A stretch of 64,000 bases of DNA, taken from NCBI RefSeq assembly GCF_963662735.1, contig NZ_OY759744.1, forward strand, positions 906,153-970,152, read 5' to 3'. The stretch comes from an uncultured Methanoregula sp. Lineage in GTDB: Archaea; Halobacteriota; Methanomicrobia; Methanomicrobiales; Methanospirillaceae. The notes beneath the pieces are model-generated. The model made no database searches, had not been told where the DNA came from, and worked only from the letters and a program-made list of their open reading frames with translations. Position 1 is the stretch's first letter, and every line of letters starts with the position of its first letter. Positions 25,491 through 34,769 of the stretch are shown here, in pieces. A program made the position numbers and the translations under genes.

Positions 25491-27016
25491 CGCTTTACCT
25501 CTCTGATATACACGGTCTCCCGCTCCCTGACTTTTTTGAGTTTCTCTGTATCGATGACACGCCCGATGAGGTTGGTTCCCTCGAATGGTTCAGATGTAGG
25601 GCCGAACTCGCTGTTCGCCACAAGGCGCACCCCGACAAGACCCGCACCTTTGCGGGAATCGTTCGTGATGGCAAGCGAGGCTCCCGGCACCTCGTCCTTT
25701 GGCTGGTTCTCCGGGATGATCTTCGTGCCCGGCGCTATGGCCGGCTTGAAGAGAACGGTATCCTCGAATTTGAAAAAGACCGGCATCATGCCGGCATCGT
25801 GCTCCTTGAGCCCGGTAAACTTTCGGAAAACCTCGCAGCTGAGCGGCGCATTGGCATCGTCGAGCTCGATGTCGATTACTTTCTCTGCCGGGGCAGTTGT
25901 CACGGTTACCAGCCGTTCGTTTAAGACATCCAGCGTGGTTCCCGGTTCCTGGGATACGATGATGCGGTCGCCTTCGGTCTTGTCGGCTTTGAGCGAAACC
26001 CCATGGGCCGCAGTGATCTCCTGGGCTTTTGCAAGCGGCAGCCCGAGCAGGTCGATCCTGCCCGGCAGGACCCGCACGGACAGGATATCGTGCTCCTTTG
26101 CCAGTTTTGCAAGTTCAACGCCATGGACAACCTGGCCGGTGACACTGTGGACAAGGCTGCTCGGGACATCAGCCCGGTAAATGTAGACCCCTCCTGCGGA
26201 TTTCCCGGTGGTCCTGACGGTGACGGTCCCTTCCCTCCGGGGACGGCGGAACTCTTTTGGCACGTCCTCTGTTCCGGCGAGGCGGGGATCCATGATATAG
26301 GTGCTTGTTGCGAGGCCCGCCGTGAACCTGCCGGACTGGAGTGCGAGCAGCATATGTTCCACGCTGCCGGCGGCTTCCGTGGTGATGTGTTCAGGGGAAT
26401 AGCCCTGTGCCATGATCTCCAGGTACGTTACCACCTGCGTTCCATCCCCGGGAACGAGGTTCATATCCGTAGTGGTGAACGAGCTGCTGGTATCCGCCCA
26501 GCTGATGACCGGTTCGATCTTCGTGATCCGGTCACCGGTTGTCCACCGGTCGAGAACAGCCCTGCCGCTTACGACCTTGCCGATGACTCCCCCGCTCTCG
26601 TCTGCCCCGTGATCTGCCGAGTGCCGGCTCTTGGAAAAGATGAGGTAGGAACGCGAGGGCTCGTAGCCCCCGCAGCCGAGAATTACGTCGCCCCGTTCGT
26701 ACAGGTGTTGTTTTCTCAAAGGGCGGATCGTGGTGGGAAACGGGCCGAATGCGGCGGCGTACCGGTCGCTCCAGTGGAGCACGAGTTTTGCAATGGTATC
26801 GGCCGTTTCAATGAGATCTGCATCCCTGCCGCTGATCTCAATGGTAATTTCACCGGCCGTGGTGCTGATCGCGAGGCTCCCGGTCTCGGTCTTCTCCTGG
26901 GTTGCCGGCCGGATGATACCTATCGCACAGCCTTTCGGATGATCGGGGAGGAGCGATGCAAGAGTAACTCCCTCCCCGATCTCCATCCTCACTCCGTCGA
27001 GGTGGATTGCAGCCAT
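25487..27016 (-). CDS. mmp3: Methanogenesis marker protein 3
   Basis: 509 residues, subunit of the MCR activation complex. The N-terminal about 55 residues look like a ubiquitin/MoaD-like beta-grasp domain (HLDGVRMEIGEGVTLASLLP), and a cyclophilin-like beta-barrel region follows (GCGGYEPSRSYLIFSKSRHS, GKVVSGRAVLDRW). The C-terminal part reads GVRLVANSEFGPTSEPFEGT. It is cytoplasmic. It follows atwA with 8 bp between stop and start, so the ATPase and Mmp3 are coexpressed. Confidence 0.9.
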   Translation of the reverse strand: MAAIHLDGVRMEIGEGVTLASLLPDHPKGCAIGIIRPATQEKTETGSLAISTTAGEITIEISGRDADLIETADTIAKLVLHWSDRYAAAFGPFPTTIRPLRKQHLYERGDVILGCGGYEPSRSYLIFSKSRHSADHGADESGGVIGKVVSGRAVLDRWTTGDRITKIEPVISWADTSSSFTTTDMNLVPGDGTQVVTYLEIMAQGYSPEHITTEAAGSVEHMLLALQSGRFTAGLATSTYIMDPRLAGTEDVPKEFRRPRREGTVTVRTTGKSAGGVYIYRADVPSSLVHSVTGQVVHGVELAKLAKEHDILSVRVLPGRIDLLGLPLAKAQEITAAHGVSLKADKTEGDRIIVSQEPGTTLDVLNERLVTVTTAPAEKVIDIELDDANAPLSCEVFRKFTGLKEHDAGMMPVFFKFEDTVLFKPAIAPGTKIIPENQPKDEVPGASLAITNDSRKGAGLVGVRLVANSEFGPTSEPFEGTNLIGRVIDTEKLKKVRERETVYIREVKR

Positions 27017-27024
27017 TTCAGACC

Positions 27025-28641
27025 TCAGGCTTGAGGCTGCTGGCTCATGACCTTCTTCTCTTCCTCAGTCAGGATGGCAAGGACTTCGGCCGTCTTACCG
27101 ATCTGGACAATCTTGCCAGCCCGCATCAGGGCGAGCCGGTCGCAGATGTCCCGGACGAACTCCATATCGTGGGAGACCACGATAAACGTCTCGTCCATCT
27201 CTTCCCGGGAGTGCATGATCGAGTGCTTGACATCGATCTTCGTGATCGGGTCCATAGTACCGGTCGGCTCGTCGAGGATCACGATACGCGGTTCGCGGAT
27301 GAGTACCTGCGCAAGGGCGACCCGGTGTCGTTCGCCCTCCGAGAGCTGAGCGGGCATCCGGTCCAGGATCTCTTTACTTTTATCCTCGGAAAACCCTGCC
27401 ATCCTGAGCGTGATGAGCGCTTTTCTCATGGCAAGCTCCTTGGGAAATTCCAGTCCGATTGCATCGGTCAGGTTATCGAGAACCGTCCGGTGGGGGAAGA
27501 GATCGTATTCCTGGTGCAGGAGCCCGATATAGCCGGTGGCCCGACCCCGCTGGTCGATGCCCGGCTTTGTCATGTCGATCCATTCGTCACCGATACGGAC
27601 ATTGATCTCCCCGCTGGTAGGTTCAACCAGGCCGGCCAGGATTCCCGAGAGCGTGGTCTTTCCCGCCCCGCTCTTCCCGATGATGCCGAAGATCTCCTTG
27701 GTATAAACCTCGAACGAGACACCATTGACCGCTTTCACTACGCCACGGTCTACGGATATGTACCGTTTGACAAGGTCCCGGGCAACGACCACCTTGTCGC
27801 CGAGATCAGCTTCTTCGAACGTCTCATTGTCCTCGTACCCTTTCATGAACTCCGCAATGACTTCTTTTGGAGTGCCCATTTTTGCGATCTTGCCGTCTGC
27901 CAGCAGGATCGCCCGGTGCGCTACATCTTCGATGACCTGGGAAAAGTGGGAGGTTACAACGATACCCATGTTATTGGTTTTTGCCGCTTCCGAGAGCATC
28001 GAGTGGACGACTTTCGCGGTCCCGGGATCGAGGGTGCCTGTGGGCTCATCGGCAAACAGCATGAAAGGCTCTTTTGCAAGCTGGCGGGCCAGCACGACCC
28101 TCTGTTTTTCCCCTCCCGACAGGTCGCGGGCAATGTGCATCATCCGGTGCGAAAGGCGAACCTGGTCGATGAGGTCGGCAGCCCGGTTGATGGCCTTTTC
28201 CTGCGGGTAATTGATATCGTCGAGGGCATGAAGGACGTTCTCGATGACACGGTCGTCGCCATAGAGAGCAAAGGTCCGCTGGAACATGATGGCAGTTCTT
28301 CGCATGACCCTCCGCTTGAGCCCTTCATTCTTCTCGTTCCAGAGATCCACGTCAAGAGAGGCTAGCGTGGCGCCGCAGTGGGGACAGGGTTTCCCTGCCG
28401 AACTGGCCACGTCCATGTAATCGCATCCCGGGCAGGCAGCGATATGGTAGATGACCTTTCCGGTTGTCGGAGGCTGCTCGACACCGCGGATCAGGTGCAT
28501 CAGGACGGTTTTTCCCGCCCCGCTCCTGCCAATAATTCCCAGGATCTCTCCTTCTGCAATCTCAAAAGAGATATTTTTGAGTACCCTCTCGCCATCAAAA
28601 TCCATGCAGAGGTTATCGACCGTGATCAATGGAGCCTTCAT
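27025..28641 (-). CDS. atwA: Methyl-coenzyme M reductase activation ATPase, component A2
   Basis: Double ABC ATPase of 538 residues that powers reductive activation of MCR. First nucleotide-binding domain: Walker [11 protein letters not shown] (about 38-47) and signature LSGGEKQRV, with an inserted zinc-ribbon-like segment ([20 protein letters not shown], about 71-90). Second domain: Walker [11 protein letters not shown] (about 323), signature LSEGERHRV and Walker [15 protein letters not shown]. No membrane segments, so it is not a transporter. First gene of the minus-strand marker cluster; a TATA element lies about 45 bp upstream. Confidence 0.95.
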   Translation of the reverse strand: MKAPLITVDNLCMDFDGERVLKNISFEIAEGEILGIIGRSGAGKTVLMHLIRGVEQPPTTGKVIYHIAACPGCDYMDVASSAGKPCPHCGATLASLDVDLWNEKNEGLKRRVMRRTAIMFQRTFALYGDDRVIENVLHALDDINYPQEKAINRAADLIDQVRLSHRMMHIARDLSGGEKQRVVLARQLAKEPFMLFADEPTGTLDPGTAKVVHSMLSEAAKTNNMGIVVTSHFSQVIEDVAHRAILLADGKIAKMGTPKEVIAEFMKGYEDNETFEEADLGDKVVVARDLVKRYISVDRGVVKAVNGVSFEVYTKEIFGIIGKSGAGKTTLSGILAGLVEPTSGEINVRIGDEWIDMTKPGIDQRGRATGYIGLLHQEYDLFPHRTVLDNLTDAIGLEFPKELAMRKALITLRMAGFSEDKSKEILDRMPAQLSEGERHRVALAQVLIREPRIVILDEPTGTMDPITKIDVKHSIMHSREEMDETFIVVSHDMEFVRDICDRLALMRAGKIVQIGKTAEVLAILTEEEKKVMSQQPQA

Positions 28642-28677
28642 AGTACTCTTGTACCTAATGTGACAGAAGTCGCATAT

Positions 28678-28692
28678 TACCTTTTATATGAT
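28678..28692 (-). promoter_or_regulatory. TATA box of the atwA-mmp cluster
   Basis: On the minus strand CATATAAAAGGT lies about 40-50 bp before the atwA ATG at 28641, the right distance for a short leader. No other strong promoter is seen inside the eight-gene cluster, where genes overlap or are at most 8 bp apart, so a single transcript is likely. Confidence 0.5.
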
Positions 28693-28704
28693 ACATCGTT
28701 ACCG

Positions 28705-29535
28705 TCACGATCGCAAATTCCGCTGGCATCGGATAAGATCTTCAACAATGGTCACGACCTCGCCGACATTCTGCACGACATAGTCCGCTTCCTTGTAGAG
28801 CTCTTCGGGGCGGTCACCGGGCTGCTGGACGGTCAGGATAGCGATATCGGCGTTTCTCATGGCACAAAGGTCGTTGATCCCGTCCCCGACCATGATGACC
28901 TTGTCGTATTCCTGCCGGAGGTCGCTGACGATCTGCGCTTTTACCGTTGGCGTTGCGATACCGTTGACCCGATCGCGGGGGATCCCGAGATGGTCTGCCA
29001 TCCTCTCGAGTTTGGTGACCCGGTCCCCGGATGCGATGAATGCCGGCACCCCCATCCGGTGGAGGGCGGTGATTGCCTCCTTGGCACCATCGAAAGGCCA
29101 GCCCCCGGCAGTAATCGTGAACTCGATACCCTTCTGCGCCATGTTGATGATCGCGCCGGAATTGAGCGTCACCACGGATTCCTGTTTGCAGACCGTCCAG
29201 ACGTTCCGGATGCACTCCTGGAGATCCTCTACCTTTACCCGGCTGTCGGCATAGAGCACATCGCCGATCTCTTCTGCGGTCGTGATCTTCCGCGTGCAGC
29301 TGACCCCGAAACCGATGTTGTGTTCGATGAGATAATCGGACAGGAGCCGTTCGCCCGGTGTTGCCATGAGATCTTGGGAATGGACGGGAAGGACGATGAG
29401 AACCCTGTCCTGGGAACTGAAGGTCAGGGTTGTGGTCTCAACGCCGGGAAGGAGCTTTTTGTTGCAGATATCCTTTGCAACCCTGTAGGTATTCAGCAGC
29501 GTTCCGGCACTGTCAAAAACTACAGCAACTGACAT
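28705..29535 (-). CDS. HAD-family phosphatase related to P-type ATPase P domains
   Basis: 276 residues, soluble. HAD motif I is DSAGTLLNTYR (about 9-19), with Ala where most phosphatases have the second Asp, a pattern nearer to the DKTGT of P-type ATPases. Motif II is in FIASGDRVTKLERM, and motif IV is VGDGINDLCAMRNADIA. It resembles soluble P-type-ATPase-like HAD proteins of methanogens. The substrate is unknown. The ATG at 29535 is chosen because the preceding codons run into the divergent isomerase gene. The two starts are about 60 bp apart and share one regulatory region. Confidence 0.8.
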   Translation of the reverse strand: MSVAVVFDSAGTLLNTYRVAKDICNKKLLPGVETTTLTFSSQDRVLIVLPVHSQDLMATPGERLLSDYLIEHNIGFGVSCTRKITTAEEIGDVLYADSRVKVEDLQECIRNVWTVCKQESVVTLNSGAIINMAQKGIEFTITAGGWPFDGAKEAITALHRMGVPAFIASGDRVTKLERMADHLGIPRDRVNGIATPTVKAQIVSDLRQEYDKVIMVGDGINDLCAMRNADIAILTVQQPGDRPEELYKEADYVVQNVGEVVTIVEDLIRCQRNLRS

Positions 29536-29594
29536 GGTACTACCTGATAAGAAACTCTTTTGTACTTCGCTAAGGCATTCAATGATTGAAGCTG

Positions 29595-30557
29595 ATGATC
29601 GTAACTGATACTGCAGAGAAGATAAAGAGCATGGAGATCCGTGGCGCAGGAAGGATCGCCCGTGCGGCTGCAGAAGCCCTCCGGGATCATGCGCTCTCCG
29701 TCCAGGCTCCGCATACCGCGGCATTCCGGCAGGAGATGGAGCGGGCCGCTGCAATCCTTGTCGCAACACGACCGACCGCGGTCTCGCTCCCGAATGCCGT
29801 TCACCTGGTCATGAACGGGATCGGGCAGGCAACAACCGTGGACGAGGCCCGCTCCGGGGTAACCCGGCGCGCCGAGGAGTTCATCCAGTCCTCGCAGCAC
29901 GCGGTGGAAAAGATCGCAGAGTTCGGGGCACGGCATATCCGTAATGGGGACAAGATCCTTACGCACTGCAACTCGGAAGTGGCACTTGCGTGCATCATCG
30001 AGGCGCACCGGAGCGGAAAAGAGATCGAGGTCTTTGCTACCGAGGTGCGCCCGAGAAACCAGGGGCTTATCACGATTCGGACCCTGAACGATGCCGGGAT
30101 CAAAACCAACTTCATTGTCGATTCCGCGGTGAGATCCTTTATTCACGATATCGATCTCGTTGTGGTAGGGGCAGATGCCGTCACGGTCAACGGCGCCGTG
30201 GTGAACAAGATCGGGACATCGCAGGTCGCCCACACCGCGGTCGAGGCCCGGGTGAATGTTCTCGTGGCTGCCGAGACGTATAAGTTTGCGCCACGGACAG
30301 TCATCGGGGAGCTTATCCAGATCGAGGAACGGCCGGGGAACGAAGTGCTGCCGGATGCGATCGCAAAGACCCTCCCGAATGTAACGGTCCGTAACCCGGC
30401 ATTCGATATTACCCCTGCAGAATACATTGATCTTATCGTGACCGAACAGGGTGCCATTCCTCCGCAGATGGCTTACGTGATCATCCGCGAGTACCTTGGC
30501 TGGGGCATCGAGGAGTTCCATAAGGGTCTCGTCCTGAACCATGTGCACGAGGATTGA
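29595..30557 (+). CDS. Ribose-1,5-bisphosphate isomerase (eIF2B-like family)
   Basis: Isomerises ribose 1,5-bisphosphate to ribulose 1,5-bisphosphate in archaeal AMP/nucleoside salvage that feeds type III RuBisCO or, in some Methanomicrobiales, a reductive hexulose-phosphate route. About 320 residues. Diagnostic segments are HCNSEVALACIIEAHRSGKE, EVRPRNQGLITIRTLNDAGI, VGADAVTVNGAVVNKIGTSQ and ITEYI-like ITPAEYIDLIVTEQGAIPPQ. The catalytic Cys is in the first segment and Asp in the third. The ATG at 29595 is preferred over TTG at 29586. RuBisCO and AMP phosphorylase are not in the window. Confidence 0.88.
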   Translation: MIVTDTAEKIKSMEIRGAGRIARAAAEALRDHALSVQAPHTAAFRQEMERAAAILVATRPTAVSLPNAVHLVMNGIGQATTVDEARSGVTRRAEEFIQSSQHAVEKIAEFGARHIRNGDKILTHCNSEVALACIIEAHRSGKEIEVFATEVRPRNQGLITIRTLNDAGIKTNFIVDSAVRSFIHDIDLVVVGADAVTVNGAVVNKIGTSQVAHTAVEARVNVLVAAETYKFAPRTVIGELIQIEERPGNEVLPDAIAKTLPNVTVRNPAFDITPAEYIDLIVTEQGAIPPQMAYVIIREYLGWGIEEFHKGLVLNHVHED

Positions 30558-30738
30558 ATCCTTTGACTGATGTGATTGGAACCTGTTTCCGGGCAGGTAT
30601 CATCGCATATATCGGTAAAAAATTCTTACATGGCGGATAGGGGATCTCTAAAATCAAACCATGTAACAATAACCCAATCGCACCGTTTTTTCCCGGACCC
30701 CTCAAAACAATAAATTCCTTGAGAGACCATTTATACGC

Positions 30739-32091
30739 ATGCAGGGAAAAAAACCCATAAAAAAGACCGTTCCTTTTTCCAAAGCCCAGATTGAGGAGCT
30801 TGAAAAAAGGCACCCGACACCCTTCCATATCTATGACGAGGAGGCGATCCGTTCTGCATCGCGACGGCTTTACAAAGCATTCTCGTGGGTAACGGGTCCT
30901 GACGGAAAAGAAGGCGGGTTCAAGAACTACTTCGCGGTCAAGGCCCTCCCGAACCCGTACATCCTTCGTGTCCTGCGTGAAGAGGGCATGGGAGCGGACT
31001 GCAGCTCGCTTCCGGAGCTCCTGCTGGCTGATGCCGTCGGGATCACCGGGGAGGAGATCATGTTCACCTCCAACGATACCCCAAGAGAAGAGTTCGTGGA
31101 GGCAAAAAAACTGGGTGCAATCATCAATCTCGACGATATCACCCATATTGACTTCCTGGAAAAGACCGCGGGAATCCCGGATCTTCTCTGCTTCCGCTAT
31201 AACCCCGGGGAGGAATACAGTCACGGTAACCCGATTATCGGAAACCCAAGCGAAGCGAAATACGGGCTCACGCACGATCAGATCCTCAAAGCGTACAAAA
31301 TCGCACAACAGATGGGTGCACAACGTTTCGGCCTGCATGCCATGATAGTATCCAACCAGCGCGGGGAAGATATCCTTGCCGATGCAGCCCGGCTGTTGTT
31401 CAACCTTGCCGTTGAAATCCATAAAAAGACCGGCATCCGGCTTGAGTTTATCAATCTCGGAGGGGGTATCGGCATTCCCTATTCGCCAGCTGATAATCAG
31501 GTGAACGTCGAGGACTATGCACGCAAAGTGCACGAGCTCTATAACGAAATCATCGTTGAAAATGGTCTTTCACCCATAAGGATTGTTATGGAAAGCGGCA
31601 GGGCTGTGACCGGACCGTACGGCTACCTGGTCTCGCGGGTACTCCATGTCACGCAGAAACACCGTGACTATGTCGGTCTGGATGCATGCATGGCAAACCT
31701 CATGCGCCCCGCCCTCTATGGTGCCTTTCACCAGATAACGGTACTGGGAAAGGAAGACCATCCCCTGGACCACGTATACGATGTGACCGGCAGCCTGTGC
31801 GAGAACAATGATAAATTCGCGATCCAGAGGTTTCTCCCCGAGGTCAGTGATGGAGACCTCCTGGTAATCCACGACACCGGGGCGCACGGTCATGCGATGG
31901 GATTCAACTACAACGGCAAGCTCCGTTCAGCTGAGTTCCTGATGCAGGCTGGCGGCAAATTCAAGCTTATCCGGAGGGCAGAAACGGTAAATGATTATTT
32001 TGCCACCCTGGACTTCGAAGGATCGGATTTTGCCGGGTTTGCAAAGAAGAAAGCACCCACCGCTGTCAAGGCCAAAAGTAAGAACCGATGA
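30739..32091 (+). CDS. lysA: Diaminopimelate decarboxylase-like PLP enzyme
   Basis: 450 residues of fold-type III PLP decarboxylases; makes lysine from meso-diaminopimelate. The PLP lysine is in NYFAVKALPNPYILRVL (Lys about 61), the glycine loop in FINLGGGIGIPYSPADN (about 236-252), the phosphate site in MESGRAVTGPYG (about 285) and the catalytic Cys/Asp region in DVTGSLCENNDKFA. The C-terminal 20 residues are a lysine-rich tail. Length and motifs fit LysA, though a related decarboxylase is possible. ATTTATACGC just upstream of the start makes a leaderless transcript unlikely from that element; AATAAATT at about 30709 is a better TATA candidate. Confidence 0.85.
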   Translation: MQGKKPIKKTVPFSKAQIEELEKRHPTPFHIYDEEAIRSASRRLYKAFSWVTGPDGKEGGFKNYFAVKALPNPYILRVLREEGMGADCSSLPELLLADAVGITGEEIMFTSNDTPREEFVEAKKLGAIINLDDITHIDFLEKTAGIPDLLCFRYNPGEEYSHGNPIIGNPSEAKYGLTHDQILKAYKIAQQMGAQRFGLHAMIVSNQRGEDILADAARLLFNLAVEIHKKTGIRLEFINLGGGIGIPYSPADNQVNVEDYARKVHELYNEIIVENGLSPIRIVMESGRAVTGPYGYLVSRVLHVTQKHRDYVGLDACMANLMRPALYGAFHQITVLGKEDHPLDHVYDVTGSLCENNDKFAIQRFLPEVSDGDLLVIHDTGAHGHAMGFNYNGKLRSAEFLMQAGGKFKLIRRAETVNDYFATLDFEGSDFAGFAKKKAPTAVKAKSKNR

Positions 32092-32165
32092 GATCAAACA
32101 CAGGTTAAACCTGTATTATCCCTTTTCTTTACCGTTTTGTCTTTCGCTGGCAGGCTCTTCCCGCA

Positions 32166-34007
32166 TCAGATGATACCGTTCACGGCCTGGCGTTCGAGCA
32201 CGATACCTATCGTTGCGGCCAGCGTCATGAGGATCTCGATCTCGGAGTCGGCCCATTCATGCTCCGCATGCAGGTCACTGCATCCGATGAAGCCCCAGTA
32301 CGCTCCCTTTACCTGGATTGGGACAACAAGGATGGATTGTACTCTCATCTTATCCATCAGTTGTTGTTCAGGAATGCTGAACCTGCCCCGGGGGCCGGCA
32401 ATCCAGATACCGGAAGCAAGGCGTTCCGACCATGGCTTTGGGAAGAGCACCCTGCAATCCATGCTGGTACCGGGATCCCGGGATGGATCTTTTGTCCACC
32501 GGTACCTTCTTTTCGGGGAATGACTCCCATCCCCCGGATCCCGGAAATCCTGGTAAATGTAAGCAGCATCTGCATCCATGGCCTCCCCCATGGTTGCCAG
32601 CACGCGGGGGAAGGGATCCCGAATTCTTCCCGTGAGCAGGAATCCGGAAGCTGCCCCGAACGCGTGGAGAACCCGGTCGCGTCTGCGGGCAGTCTCTTCC
32701 GATTGTATACGGTCCGTTATGTCCCGGGATATACCCAGGAATTCCCGGATCTCCCCGTTCTCATCGCGGATCACGTTGATCGTGGATTCAAACCAGAGGT
32801 ACTGCCCGTCCTTGTGACGGAAGCGGAATGTTGACCTCGTATTGGTACAGTCGTTTCGTCTGATAGCGTGCAGTTCTTCCTGGACCCGGACAATGTCCTC
32901 CGGGCAGACAAGGGCTAAAACGGAGATGCCAATCGATTCCTGGACAGAATACCCGAGGATGGGCGTCACCGAAGGTGAAACGTATGTGCAGACGCAGGTG
33001 GGTGTCAGGCGGGTGATGATGTCAAGGGAATTGTCTGCAATGAAGCGGTATTGCCGCTCCTGTTCAAGGAGCTCGGTTTCCGTTCGTTTCTGGCGGGTGG
33101 TGTCCAGGGCAATAAACGTGACTCCTGCCCCGGGATCCCGGGGGTTCAGGGGCGTTGAACTGAGCAGGATATCGATGATGGTTCCGTCTTTCCTTCGCCA
33201 CTGCGTCTCCACAATTCCCGATCCCATCTCTTCTATCTGGCGGTATTTCTCTTTCCCGACATACTCAAAATCCTCCGTAGTCGGGTACAGGATTCGCGCT
33301 GACCGGCCAATGAGCTCACGGGGACGGTAACCCGTCATGTCGGAGAGCCGGTCGTTCACTTCGGTTATAACCCTCTCCACAACAAGGCCTATTCCTACCG
33401 GTGCGGCCTCAATAATGCAGCGCAGCCGGCTCTCACTCCTGCGGAGGCGCTCTTCGTCCTGTTTCCGGCTCGTGATATCCTCAATAAGTACTGAGACTCC
33501 CCGCTGTCCTTCGGTGAAAACTACGGGCACAACACGACAGAAGAATACCCGCTCCAGTGCGGGAACCTCAAGTTCCCCATGGTAATCTGTTCCGGCAACC
33601 CCCTCTTTGATCCGGGAAAACAGCGGGGGAAAAGCGGTGTCCAGAACCTGGGGAATTGCTGAATATTCGATGTTCTTTCCCAGGAGGTCCTTCCCTGCTA
33701 CGCCCAGCATGTGTTCAAAAGAGGTATTGAGATAAACGATCCTCAGGCCGCTGTCAAGCTGCAGGAAAAAATCTGAAGATATGGAGAGGATAGATGAGAC
33801 CGGGAGCCGCTGTGAGAGGGAGTAGATCTTTGCCATCCCGAAGTGGCGCATCTCGACCTGCCCGGAAACGAGCAGGTTGTCCAGGTACCGGCCGGCAGTG
33901 TTCCGGTTAATCCGGGTACTGCTGACAATGCTGGTGATGCTGAGCCCCTGCGGGTTCTTCTCGAGCAGCTCCTTGATCTGAGCGGTAATCTCCCTGGAGA
34001 GTGCCAT
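32166..34007 (-). CDS. HTH-PAS(3)-GAF one-component sensor/regulator
   Basis: 613 residues, cytoplasmic. An N-terminal winged-helix DNA-binding domain (about 1-68; SITSIVSSTRINRNTAGRYL) is followed by three PAS domains (about 70-195, 200-315 and 320-445), with PAC-like ends such as EFLGISRDITDRIQSEE, and a C-terminal GAF domain (about 450-608; VQSILVVPIQVKGAYWGFIG, then CSD). There is no histidine kinase or other output domain, so it should act directly on DNA. The ligand is unknown. Convergent with lysA and preceded by a 75-bp AT-rich promoter region shared with nothing else. Confidence 0.82.
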   Translation of the reverse strand: MALSREITAQIKELLEKNPQGLSITSIVSSTRINRNTAGRYLDNLLVSGQVEMRHFGMAKIYSLSQRLPVSSILSISSDFFLQLDSGLRIVYLNTSFEHMLGVAGKDLLGKNIEYSAIPQVLDTAFPPLFSRIKEGVAGTDYHGELEVPALERVFFCRVVPVVFTEGQRGVSVLIEDITSRKQDEERLRRSESRLRCIIEAAPVGIGLVVERVITEVNDRLSDMTGYRPRELIGRSARILYPTTEDFEYVGKEKYRQIEEMGSGIVETQWRRKDGTIIDILLSSTPLNPRDPGAGVTFIALDTTRQKRTETELLEQERQYRFIADNSLDIITRLTPTCVCTYVSPSVTPILGYSVQESIGISVLALVCPEDIVRVQEELHAIRRNDCTNTRSTFRFRHKDGQYLWFESTINVIRDENGEIREFLGISRDITDRIQSEETARRRDRVLHAFGAASGFLLTGRIRDPFPRVLATMGEAMDADAAYIYQDFRDPGDGSHSPKRRYRWTKDPSRDPGTSMDCRVLFPKPWSERLASGIWIAGPRGRFSIPEQQLMDKMRVQSILVVPIQVKGAYWGFIGCSDLHAEHEWADSEIEILMTLAATIGIVLERQAVNGII

Positions 34008-34091
34008 TTAATCCTCTGTTGCCGGGTTTCTGATGAATATAATAATTACAATATTAATATTAGCATCTGTCTGGCGTCGTTCTTACCCGTA

Positions 34092-34769
34092 TCAGGTCCG
34101 TGACCTGATGCCGCTTTCCGTGATCTCGTATTCGATGGTGGCACCTTCCGGCTGGGAGCGGTGCTTGACGAGCCGGGCCCTGCGCAGGCCGGGGCTCTCG
34201 GCTTTTTCAAGCCGGACGATCACTTTCGAGATATGTTCGAGTGCATAGCCCCCCAGGCCGTACCAGGTGTTCCGGGTTGTATCCATGTACACCTGGTTGG
34301 TGATGATAACCGGGATATCGTACCGCTTTGCATACCCGAGGAGGTGGATCATCTGTTTTGTGAGGACCTGAAGCGCATCCCTGCCTTTCTCCAGATCGGT
34401 GCGGTAGAGAGCGGTTGCCGAATCCATAACGAGGAGCCGGGGTTTGTGGGCCTTGAGTACTTTCTCCGCTTCAGCAATCACGATCCCCTGGTGCTCGAAG
34501 TCGAGCGGTTCGAAGAGGAAGAGGCGGTCAGCAATCTTTTCGGTGTCTGCCCCGGCGATCTGGCGGAACCGCTCAATGGAAAAACCTTCGGAATCTATGT
34601 AGACAACTGCGTGTCCTGCCCGCAGGGTGGCGATGGCGGCAACAAGGCAGAGCGTGCTCTTGCCGCTCGCGGGCTCCCCGTAGAGCTGGGTGATGGTCCT
34701 GGGTTCGAGGCCCCCTCCGATGAGGGTGTCAAGTGCCGGATCGCCGCTTGTCTGGCGTTCAATCTTCAT
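34092..34769 (-). CDS. radB: RadB recombinase paralogue
   Basis: RecA/Rad51-family ATPase of 225 residues lacking the N-terminal HhH domain of RadA; helps homologous recombination as a RadA accessory. Walker A is GEPASGKSTL (about 31-40), Walker B RLLVMDSATALYRTD (about 105-119), and ITNQVYMDTTRNTWYGLGGY is the family signature. The ATG at 34769 overlaps the larC stop by 4 bp, so the two are cotranscribed. Confidence 0.93.
   Translation of the reverse strand: MKIERQTSGDPALDTLIGGGLEPRTITQLYGEPASGKSTLCLVAAIATLRAGHAVVYIDSEGFSIERFRQIAGADTEKIADRLFLFEPLDFEHQGIVIAEAEKVLKAHKPRLLVMDSATALYRTDLEKGRDALQVLTKQMIHLLGYAKRYDIPVIITNQVYMDTTRNTWYGLGGYALEHISKVIVRLEKAESPGLRRARLVKHRSQPEGATIEYEITESGIRSRT

Noticed and set aside
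27007..28365. Long plus-strand frame (452 codons) over atwA
   Set aside because: Shadow of the ABC ATPase; no ribosome site and no family resemblance.
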